Below, one piece after another: positions 8,012 through 14,134 of a stretch of DNA of 34,581 nt; position 1 is the stretch's first letter, and each line of letters begins with the position of its first letter. The notes under the pieces are model-generated. The model ran no database searches, was not told the DNA's origin, and saw only the letters and a list, made by a program, of their open reading frames with translations. Made by a program: the position numbers and the translations under genes. The stretch is taken from assembly GCA_025055015.1 (NCBI GenBank), contig JANWYQ010000092.1, positions 1-34,581 on the forward strand, written 5' to 3'. The stretch is from Caldilineales bacterium (GTDB lineage Bacteria; Chloroflexota; Anaerolineae; JAAEKA01).

Positions 8012-8538
8012 GAAGGGTGAGCCTAAAAGTTTGCCTGCTGGGCGACTTCGCCGTCGGCAAGACCAGCCTGGTCAGCCGCTTCGTGCACGACATCTTCAGC
8101 GACAAGTACCTGAGCACCATCGGCGTTAAGGTGAGCCGAAAGACCCTCGCGCTGCCTGTGGACGACGAGCTGGTGGAGCTGACCCTGTTGCTGTGGGACC
8201 TGGCGGGCAGCGAGGACTTCGACCGCATGCGGGCGAGCTACCTGCGGGGCGCAGCCGGCGCCCTCTGCGTCCACGACCTGACGCGGGCGGAGACCCTGGC
8301 CAGCCTGGGCGTCTACGTCCAGGACCTGCGCCGCGTAAACCCGGCAGCCCGGGTGGTAGTGGTCTCCAACAAGAGCGATCTGTTGGGAGAAGAGGGCGCC
8401 GAGGTGCTGGCTGAGGCTCAATCCGTCGCCCGGCATCTCGACGCCCCTTGGCATCTCACTAGCGCCAAGACAGGGGAGGGCGTGGAGGAGGCCTTCCGCT
8501 GCCTAGGCCGGCTGCTGATCCAGGGACCGACAGCCTAG
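8008..8538 (+). CDS. Rab/Ras-like small GTPase
   Basis: A 176-residue Ras-superfamily GTPase made of a single G domain. G1 P-loop GDFAVGKTS is at 12-20, the switch I threonine is Thr37 in YLSTIGVKV, G3 is WDLAGSEDF at 63-71, G4 is SNKSD at 120-124, and G5 is TSAKTG at 151-156. Overall it is closer to eukaryotic Rab/Ras than to MglA or Era. At the position of the catalytic Gln (Ras Gln61, Rab WDTAGQE) it has Ser68, which predicts slow intrinsic hydrolysis or dependence on a partner. It lacks a C-terminal cysteine prenylation motif, as expected in bacteria, so membrane recruitment would need a partner such as the upstream SH3b membrane protein. Its ATG overlaps the kinase stop (ATGA), and it is the last gene of the unit, because a separate promoter lies at 8562-8590. 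Confidence 0.93.
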   Translation: MRRVSLKVCLLGDFAVGKTSLVSRFVHDIFSDKYLSTIGVKVSRKTLALPVDDELVELTLLLWDLAGSEDFDRMRASYLRGAAGALCVHDLTRAETLASLGVYVQDLRRVNPAARVVVVSNKSDLLGEEGAEVLAEAQSVARHLDAPWHLTSAKTGEGVEEAFRCLGRLLIQGPTA

Positions 8539-8561
8539 GCTCACGGAGGGCCGGCCTCGGT

Positions 8562-8590
8562 TTGTGTGAACGGGGCTTTTGCAGTACACT
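8562..8590 (+). promoter_or_regulatory. sigma70-type promoter for the inositol-phosphatase gene
   Basis: TTGTGT (8562-8567), 17-base spacer, TACACT (8585-8590). The expected transcription start near 8597 favours the ATG at 8617 over an in-frame ATG at 8566 that lies inside the promoter. Confidence 0.55.
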
Positions 8591-8616
8591 TCAGCCCTGC
8601 TGTGGGCGACGCCTCA

Positions 8617-9474
8617 ATGACCCAAGACCACACGACATCCCTGTTGGAGTTTGCCCATACCCTGGCCCACGAGGCGGGCCAACGGTTGATGGCCTGGTTC
8701 GGTCGCTCCGCCTCCGTGGTCAAGCGCGACGGCAGCCTGGTCACCCAGGCCGATGTGGACGTGGACCACCTCGTCCAGACCGCCGTGCGCCGCCGGTTCC
8801 CTCACCACGGCGTGATCTCGGAGGAGGGCGCCCACGTCTACGGCGGCGAGGAGTTCACGTGGGTGGTGGACCCGCTGGACGGCACCACCAACTTCGCCAA
8901 CGGCCTCAGCCATTGGGGTGTCTCTCTGGCGTTGCTGCACCAGGGCCAGCCGCTGGTGAGTGTGCTTGACTTCCCGGCGCTGGGCCACCGGTTCGCTGCC
9001 GCGCGAGGGCAGGGCGCGTGGTTTCAAGGCCGGCGGCTGCAGACACCGCCTGCGCCGGACCTGCACGGCAACCTGTTCATCGCCCTGGACTCACGGGCGC
9101 CGCGCCTGCTCGATGTGCGGCTGCGGCTGAAGCCACGGGTCTTGGGCTCTGCGGCCTACGACCTGGCTGCGGTGGGCGCAGGCATGGCGGCTGCCAGCAT
9201 CCAGCTCACCCCCAAGGTGTGGGACCTGGCCGGCGCCTGGCTGGTGGCAGAGGAGGCGGGCGCAGCGGTCGGCACCCTGCTGTCGGGGGTGGAGGTGTTC
9301 CCGCTCCGGCCCGGCGTGGACTACGGCATTGCCATCTTCCCGCTTCTGTTCGCCGCCGACCCGACGGCGTGGCGCCAGGTGCGCCAGGCTACCCGCCTGC
9401 GGCCGGCGGTGGAGCGATACCTCCCCCGCTTGACGGCCCAGGGGTGGCGCGTGGACCTGCCGATAGACACTTGA
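8617..9474 (+). CDS. inositol monophosphatase family protein
   Basis: A 285-residue Mg2+-dependent phosphatase of the IMPase/FBPase superfamily. Metal ligands are visible: E69-E70-G in ISEEGAH, D85-x-L-D-G in VVDPLDGTTNFANG, and the second motif WDLAGAWLVAEEAG. Family members hydrolyse inositol-1-phosphate, 3'-phosphoadenosine 5'-phosphate (CysQ) or histidinol phosphate. The sequence does not decide among these, although the long VVDPLDGTTNF and WDLAG motifs are most SuhB/IMPase-like. An upstream in-frame ATG at 8566 would add 17 residues, but it sits inside the predicted promoter. The alpha/beta hydrolase gene follows 46 bases later with its own AAGGAG site, and the genes may be co-transcribed. 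Confidence 0.9.
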   Translation: MTQDHTTSLLEFAHTLAHEAGQRLMAWFGRSASVVKRDGSLVTQADVDVDHLVQTAVRRRFPHHGVISEEGAHVYGGEEFTWVVDPLDGTTNFANGLSHWGVSLALLHQGQPLVSVLDFPALGHRFAAARGQGAWFQGRRLQTPPAPDLHGNLFIALDSRAPRLLDVRLRLKPRVLGSAAYDLAAVGAGMAAASIQLTPKVWDLAGAWLVAEEAGAAVGTLLSGVEVFPLRPGVDYGIAIFPLLFAADPTAWRQVRQATRLRPAVERYLPRLTAQGWRVDLPIDT

Positions 9475-9520
9475 GTCGCCCCACAGCGAGGTCTGCAAAC
9501 ACCGGAGTGCAAGGAGTGCC

Positions 9521-10372
9521 ATGCTGCGAGACGTCTACGTCAACCGGATCCGTCTTTACTACGAGGTAGCCGGCGACGGCCATCCCCTCTTGATGATCCC
9601 CGAGGCGGGCTTCAGCCACTGGATGTGGCACAAGGTTGCCCCGGCCCTCGCCGAGCGCTACCAGGTGTTCCTGCCCGACCCGCGGGGCACCGGCCAGACC
9701 GACAAGGGCCGGGAGCCGCTCAGCGTGGAGCTCCTGGCCGGCGACATGATCGGCTTGCTGGACGAGCTGCACTGCCGCGGCGCCTTCGTGGTGGGCCACG
9801 GCCTCGGCGCCTACGTGGCGATGCAGGTGGCCCTGGACCGGCCTGACCTGGTGAGCAAGCTGGTGCTGGCAGCTGCCGATCCGGGCGACCCCAAGGCGGT
9901 TCCGCCCACGGCGGAGGTCGCGGAGCTCCTAGAGCGCGGGGTGCCGACGAACCTGGACGGCGTGGAGCGCATGATCACCCTCTTCACGGCGCCGAGCTTC
10001 CCACAGCGCCTGCCCCAGGTGGTGCGCGAGATCCTGGCCTACCACATGAGCGAGGACGTGCCCGCCGAGCACTTCGACGCCCAGCTGGAGGCGAAGGAGG
10101 CGGCGCGCAGCCGCGGCTTCGGCGATCGGCTGGCGGAGATCACGGCCCCGACGCTGGTGCTGGCCGGCGAGCAGGACCGGGTCACCCCGGTGGGCAACGC
10201 CCGGCTGCTGGCCTCGCTGCTGCCCAAGGCCCAGGTGGTGACCCTGCCCAACACCGGCCATCTCTTCCCCCTGGAGGACCCCGAGGCGACGGTGAAGGCC
10301 CTGGTGGGCTTCCTGGGCGGCCGCAAGTATCTCCCCTCTGCCGGCGGCATGCTGGCTCGCGCCAAGGTATAG
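9521..10372 (+). CDS. alpha/beta hydrolase-fold protein lacking the nucleophilic serine
   Basis: A 283-residue alpha/beta hydrolase fold protein with a clear AAGGAG ribosome-binding site. The strand/elbow pattern is VFLPDPRGTGQTD, then VVGHGLGAYVAMQVALDRPDLV, a cap region at about 125-195, GEQDRVTP with acid Asp219, and NTGHLFPLEDPE with His247. At the nucleophile elbow (normally GHSxG) the residue is Gly94 (GHGLG, codon GGC, one base from AGC Ser). The oxyanion motif is IPEAGFSHW rather than HG. Acid and His are kept while the nucleophile is gone, so ordinary ester hydrolysis seems unlikely. It could be a pseudo-enzyme, or use a cofactor-independent chemistry (lyase or dioxygenase-like). The neighbouring gene at 10456 is a related hydrolase with an intact triad. 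Confidence 0.88.
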   Translation: MLRDVYVNRIRLYYEVAGDGHPLLMIPEAGFSHWMWHKVAPALAERYQVFLPDPRGTGQTDKGREPLSVELLAGDMIGLLDELHCRGAFVVGHGLGAYVAMQVALDRPDLVSKLVLAAADPGDPKAVPPTAEVAELLERGVPTNLDGVERMITLFTAPSFPQRLPQVVREILAYHMSEDVPAEHFDAQLEAKEAARSRGFGDRLAEITAPTLVLAGEQDRVTPVGNARLLASLLPKAQVVTLPNTGHLFPLEDPEATVKALVGFLGGRKYLPSAGGMLARAKV

Positions 10373-10455
10373 CGGCGCAGTCCGCGCCCCGGTCGAGCGG
10401 CGAACCTCGGAGCCGTGGCCTCAGCTTCGCTGTCCCCGCGCGTGGGGCTGGATAG

Positions 10456-11226
10456 GTGCTGTCCGTGCCTGACGTTGTGATCCGTGGGCGCCGCGTCTAC
10501 TACGAGCGCTGCGGGGCCGGGCCGGCGGTGGTGTTGCTGCACCACGCCACGGCCAGCAGCCGCAGCTGGCGCCGACAGGTCCCCGTCCTGGCCGAGCGCT
10601 TTCAGGTAATTGCCTACGACCGGCCCGGCTTTGGCCGCTCCGAGCCGGTGGAGCGCTGGGCGCTAGACTACTTGACGGACGACGTGGCAGACCTAGTGGC
10701 GTTGCTGGATGCCTTGGCCGTCGCCGAGGCGGCCCTCGTCGGCCACTCCGACGGCGCAGCCATCGCCCTGATGGCGGCCGCCCGGCATCCGAGCCGGGTG
10801 CGCTGCGTGGTGGCCGAGGCGCCCCACGTGTTCGTGGACACTGCTACTTGCCCGCCGGCCGTGGCCCGCTACTACGCCATGGCTACGCAGTCGCCCAGCC
10901 TGCTGGCGGCGCTGGAGCGGGACCATGGGGAGAACGGCCTGCAGGTGCTGCGGCGGTGGCGCGACCGTTGGACCGATCCCGCCTTCTGGACCTGGGACGT
11001 TTCGGGGGAGCTGGAGCGGGTGGGCTGCCCGGTGCTGGTGGTCCACGGGGTGGAGGACGAGTTCTTCCCTGTGGCCCACGCGGAGCTGGTGGCCGCTCGG
11101 CTGGTCCACAGCGAGCTGTGGCTCCTGCCAGGCGTGGGCCACATGCCCCACGGCGAGCGGCCGGAGGAGTTCACCGAGCGGGCGCTGGCCTTTCTGCTGC
11201 AGCACACGGCGCCCTCGTCAAGCTGA
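10456..11226 (+). CDS. alpha/beta hydrolase with intact catalytic triad
   Basis: A 256-residue alpha/beta hydrolase. The oxyanion region is LLHHATASSRSW, the nucleophile elbow is VGHSDGAAIAL with Ser98, the acid is Asp201 in HGVEDEFFP, and the histidine is His229 in GVGHMPHGE. Substrates in this family are esters, lactones or haloalkanes and cannot be predicted here. The GTG at 10456 is used for numbering. A second GTG at 10465 (VPDVV) has GGATAGG upstream and is equally possible. It follows the Gly94 hydrolase by 83 bases with no obvious promoter, so the two may share a transcript and probably arose from related genes. The rpsF promoter begins about 58 bases after its stop, and no strong terminator lies between. 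Confidence 0.88.
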   Translation: MLSVPDVVIRGRRVYYERCGAGPAVVLLHHATASSRSWRRQVPVLAERFQVIAYDRPGFGRSEPVERWALDYLTDDVADLVALLDALAVAEAALVGHSDGAAIALMAAARHPSRVRCVVAEAPHVFVDTATCPPAVARYYAMATQSPSLLAALERDHGENGLQVLRRWRDRWTDPAFWTWDVSGELERVGCPVLVVHGVEDEFFPVAHAELVAARLVHSELWLLPGVGHMPHGERPEEFTERALAFLLQHTAPSSS

Positions 11227-11284
11227 GCCGTCGTAGAGCCGGTTGAGCAGCTCCTGAGAAGCTGCGCAACGCGGCCTGTGGAGT

Positions 11285-11313
11285 TTGCCAAGCGGGCGGG
11301 GATATGCTATACT
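11285..11313 (+). promoter_or_regulatory. extended -10 promoter for rpsF-ssb-rpsR
   Basis: TTGCCA (11285-11290), 17-base spacer and TATACT (11308-11313) with a TGC extension just upstream of the -10. This is consistent with strong ribosomal-protein expression. The leader to the rpsF start is about 120 nt. Confidence 0.75.
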
Positions 11314-11325
11314 CTCGGCCGTGCA

Positions 11326-11359
11326 GCGAGGGCAGGAAGTCCCCCTTCCCAGCCCTCGT
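11326..11359 (+). promoter_or_regulatory. stable leader hairpin upstream of rpsF
   Basis: CGAGGGC (11327-11333) pairs with GCCCTCG (11352-11358), extended by A-T. Inside it GGAAG (11335-11339) pairs with CTTCC (11345-11349) around a TCCCC loop. It starts about 6 nt after the predicted transcription start and is followed by TTACTTTCTGTC. It could be a weak attenuator or part of an S6:S18 autoregulatory leader, which is known upstream of rpsF in many bacteria. I could not confidently match the conserved CCG box, so the function is inference. Confidence 0.5.
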
Positions 11360-11440
11360 TACTTTCTGTCTGTGGCCTGAGCGCTCCCCTAGGCGTGCAG
11401 CGACCGCAGGCAATCCCATGGAAAGGAGGCAACTGCACGC

Positions 11441-11728
11441 GTGAACGATTACGAGGTAATGGTCATCGTTCACCCCGAGGCTGACGAAGAGGCCGTGTCT
11501 GCCATCAACGAGCAGGTGGGGCAGTGGGTCAGCGCTCAGGGCGGCGAGCTGGTCAAGGTGGACGCGTGGGGTCGGCGCAAGCTGGCGTATGCCATCAACA
11601 AGCTGACCGAAGGCACCTACGTGGTGTACGAGATGCGCCTGCCGCCGACCGCTGTGGCCGAGATTGATCGTGGCCTGCGCTACCACGAGCAGATCGTCCG
11701 CTATCTGATCGTGCGCCAGAACGACTGA
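11441..11728 (+). CDS. rpsF: small ribosomal subunit protein bS6
   Basis: A 95-residue bS6, full length. It has MNDYEVMVIVHPEADEEA at the start, GGELVKVDAWGRRKLAYAINK in the middle and YVVYEMRLPP before the last helix. bS6 binds bS18 on the platform of the 30S subunit. Translation starts at a GTG about 11 bases after AAAGGAGG, a slightly long spacing. It heads the classical rpsF-ssb-rpsR cluster. The rplI gene that often follows is replaced here by a PPIase gene. Confidence 0.97.
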   Translation: MNDYEVMVIVHPEADEEAVSAINEQVGQWVSAQGGELVKVDAWGRRKLAYAINKLTEGTYVVYEMRLPPTAVAEIDRGLRYHEQIVRYLIVRQND

Positions 11729-11853
11729 GCGGGGCGACAGCACTCCTCAGGCTCACGGGCAGCGTGTGGGCCGGGGGTTGTATGCTTTCGCCGTCCGGCG
11801 AAAGGTCTAACGCTGCGCCAATTCAAACTTACGATCAAGAAGGTCATGGGAAA

Positions 11854-12228
11854 ATGACAAGAGGACTGAACAAGGTGATGATCATCGGCGGGCTGAGCTC
11901 CGACCCGGAGATGCGCTACACGCCCAGCGGTAAGCCGGTCACTTCCTTCAGCGTGGCCGTCACGCGCGGATGGCGCACCTCGGACGGCGAGCGCCGCGAG
12001 GCCACGGAGTGGTTCAACGTGGTGTCGTGGGGCAACCTGGCGGAGATCTGCAACCAGTATCTGCACAAGGGGTCGCAGGTCTACATCGAGGGCCGTTTGC
12101 AGACCCGTAGCTGGGAGGACAGCGAGGGCGTGCGCCACTTCCGCACCGAGCTGGTGGCCAACGAGATGATCATCCTGGACGGCCGCGTTCCCATGGTCGA
12201 GGACGACTACAACGACGCCGACTACTGA
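11854..12228 (+). CDS. ssb: single-stranded DNA-binding protein
   Basis: A 124-residue OB-fold protein that coats single-stranded DNA during replication and repair. [24 protein letters not shown] at the N-terminus, SVAVTRGW and [13 protein letters not shown] are typical SSB motifs. The ATG at 11854 is chosen because homology begins there. The open frame upstream (from 11764) carries no SSB-like sequence. The tail after the OB fold is very short and ends [11 protein letters not shown]. It is acidic but lacks the usual DDDIPF tip that recruits partner proteins in many bacteria, which is common in short Chloroflexota SSBs. It sits between rpsF and rpsR. Confidence 0.96.
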   Translation: MTRGLNKVMIIGGLSSDPEMRYTPSGKPVTSFSVAVTRGWRTSDGERREATEWFNVVSWGNLAEICNQYLHKGSQVYIEGRLQTRSWEDSEGVRHFRTELVANEMIILDGRVPMVEDDYNDADY

Positions 12229-12281
12229 GCCGTTGCCGGTCGTCTGGGACAGAAAACCCCATCCAGCAGAGGAAAACACAC

Positions 12282-12593
12282 ATGGCAGAAGAAACCACCA
12301 CCGGTGCTCGCGCTGCCGCCAAGGCTGCGCCGGCAGGGCAGCGCAAGCGACGCACCACCGCCCCGCGCGGGCGCAAGACGTGCGCCTTCTGCGCCGAGGG
12401 AGCTAAGGCGGTAGACTACAAGCAGGTTGACGTGCTGCGCCGCTATATCACCGAGCGCGGCCAGATCCGTCCCCGGCGCAAGACCACCCTGTGCGCCAAG
12501 CATCAGCGACGCCTGGCCCTGGCCATCAAGCGCGCCCGCTTCATGGCGCTGCTACCCTATACCAGCGAGCACATCCGCATCTACGGCGGCTGA
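12282..12593 (+). CDS. rpsR: small ribosomal subunit protein bS18, zinc-binding (C+) form
   Basis: A 103-residue bS18 with an unusually long Ala/Arg/Lys-rich N-terminal tail (about 30 residues). The conserved core is [57 protein letters not shown]. The pairs CxxC (CAFC) and CxxH (CAKH) are retained, so this is the zinc-coordinating form of bS18 rather than the C-minus form used by many bacteria under zinc limitation. The start ATG follows GAGGAAAAC. It pairs with bS6 in the ribosome and is in the same operon. Confidence 0.97.
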   Translation: MAEETTTGARAAAKAAPAGQRKRRTTAPRGRKTCAFCAEGAKAVDYKQVDVLRRYITERGQIRPRRKTTLCAKHQRRLALAIKRARFMALLPYTSEHIRIYGG

Positions 12594-12621
12594 GCTCAAC
12601 GGCGCGCTGACAGCGACACCT

Positions 12622-13941
12622 ATGGCCAAAAGACTGAAACAGCAGCGCCTGGAGCCCTCGCGCAAGCAGCAGCGCATGACCCAGGCCGAGCGCGAGAAGG
12701 CACGGCGCATCACTCTCGTGGTGGGGACGGTGTTGGGCTTCACCTTGCTGCTGCTTTTGGGCGGCCTGCTCTACCAGTTCGTGATCCTGCCTAACTCCGC
12801 GGTGGCGGTGGTCGGCCCGGATCGCATCACAACCCGAGAGCTGGCCCGCCGCGCCCAGTACGAGCAGGACCGGTACCAGAACCAGCTGGCTAACCTGATC
12901 AACTTCCAGCAGCAGTTCGACCCCACCAACCAGCAGGGCTTCTTCACCTCGCAGATTCAGCAGCTCCAGTCCCTTCTCTCGGACCCCGAAGGGCTGGCCA
13001 ACCAGACGCTGGAGCGGATGATTGACGAGCGGGTGATCCTGCAGGCGGCCGCGGAGCACGGGGTGCAGGTGACCGACGCCGAGATAGACCAGGAGATCAA
13101 CAACAACTTCGCCCAGAGCCTAGGCGGCATCACCGAGCCCCAAGCCACAGCGACGGCCCAGGCGCTGGCCGTGGCCACGCCGACACCCACCCTCACGCCG
13201 ACGCCCACGCCCACCGCCACCCTGACCGCCACCGTCGCCATCACCCCCACGGCCACCCCGGCGCCGACGCCCACGCCGGTGGTGATCACCCAGGATCGGC
13301 TCAACGAGGTGTATCAGGAGCAGCTCAAGAACATCCGGGAGAGCTCTGGGCTGACCGAGGCGGAGTTCCGCCAGCTCTTCGCGGTGAACCTTCTCCGAAC
13401 CAAGCTGGTTGAGGCCATCGGCGACCAGATGCCGACCACCGGCGAGCGGGTGCGGGCCAGCCACATCCTGATCTCCGTGGCCCAGGACGCGCCGGAGGAG
13501 GAGCAGCAGCTGGCCCTGGCCAAGGCCATCAGCCTCACCCAGCGCATCCAGGCCGGCGAGGACTTTGCGGAGCTAGCCCGCCAGTACTCGCAGGACCCGG
13601 GCAGCGCGTCGAACGGCGGCGACCTGGGCTTCTTCGGCCGCGGCATGATGGTGGCGGAGTTCGAGGCGGCGGCCTTCGCGCTGGAGGTCGGCCAGGTCAC
13701 CGCCGAGCCGGTGCGCACCCAGTTCGGCTATCACATCATCAAGGTGACGGACCGGGACAAGGGCGACCCCGACTTCAACCAGTGGCTGCAGGAGCGCAAG
13801 CTGGCCACCACCATCGAGCGGCGGCTGACTAACGCTCGGCTGCCCAGGCTGAAGACGGTGCCGGCGAGCCTGCTGCAGCCGTTGACCGTCTCCCTGCCGC
13901 CGACGCCGGTGCCTACGGCCGTGCCCACCGAGGCGCAGTAG
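12622..13941 (+). CDS. membrane-anchored parvulin-type peptidyl-prolyl isomerase (PrsA/SurA-like)
   Basis: A 439-residue extracytoplasmic folding factor. A Lys/Arg-rich cytoplasmic tail (1-27) is followed by a membrane anchor at 28-51 (ITLVVGTVLGFTLLLLLGGLLYQFVIL). A SurA_N-like chaperone region comes next (VGPDRITTRELARR, QTLERMIDERVILQAAAEHGVQVTDAEIDQEI). The parvulin (Rotamase) domain at about 277-370 has RASHILISV, SQDPGSASNGGDLGFFGRGMM and FGYHIIKVTDRD. A Thr/Pro linker of about 48 residues (176-223) is inserted inside the SurA_N region before VVITQDRLNEVYQEQLKN, instead of between domains. The ATG at 12622 is chosen because upstream in-frame sequence overlaps rpsR. It is the last gene before the terminator at 13985 and is probably co-transcribed with rpsR. 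Confidence 0.93.
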   Translation: MAKRLKQQRLEPSRKQQRMTQAEREKARRITLVVGTVLGFTLLLLLGGLLYQFVILPNSAVAVVGPDRITTRELARRAQYEQDRYQNQLANLINFQQQFDPTNQQGFFTSQIQQLQSLLSDPEGLANQTLERMIDERVILQAAAEHGVQVTDAEIDQEINNNFAQSLGGITEPQATATAQALAVATPTPTLTPTPTPTATLTATVAITPTATPAPTPTPVVITQDRLNEVYQEQLKNIRESSGLTEAEFRQLFAVNLLRTKLVEAIGDQMPTTGERVRASHILISVAQDAPEEEQQLALAKAISLTQRIQAGEDFAELARQYSQDPGSASNGGDLGFFGRGMMVAEFEAAAFALEVGQVTAEPVRTQFGYHIIKVTDRDKGDPDFNQWLQERKLATTIERRLTNARLPRLKTVPASLLQPLTVSLPPTPVPTAVPTEAQ

Positions 13942-13984
13942 GCTCGAGAGCCCTCCGAGCACCGCTGCGGCGAGATCCGTCAAG

Positions 13985-14022
13985 GAGAAGAGCGCCCCCT
14001 CCCGGGGCGCTCTTCTCGTTTA
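13985..14022 (+). terminator. intrinsic terminator after the PPIase gene
   Basis: A perfect 14-bp stem: GAGAAGAGCGCCCC (13985-13998) and GGGGCGCTCTTCTC (14004-14017), with loop CTCCC, followed by GTTTACC. The T-tract is short, but the stem is very stable. It ends the rpsF-to-PPIase unit and separates it from the convergent surface-protein gene. Confidence 0.75.
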
Positions 14023-14134
14023 CCTTGTTCACAGCGCTAGGCTGAGGGCTTCTCAGGGCTCTGTTCAGGGCGTCGGTGTCGGGATGTCCGTCGTCACCAC
14101 CTTGGGCGTTCTCGCCCGAGGCGGCGGGATGGGG

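Noticed and set aside
12427-12621. Upstream extension of the PPIase frame over rpsR
   Set aside because: The sequence before the ATG at 12622 is a shadow of bS18, and the membrane anchor and basic tail begin only after 12622.
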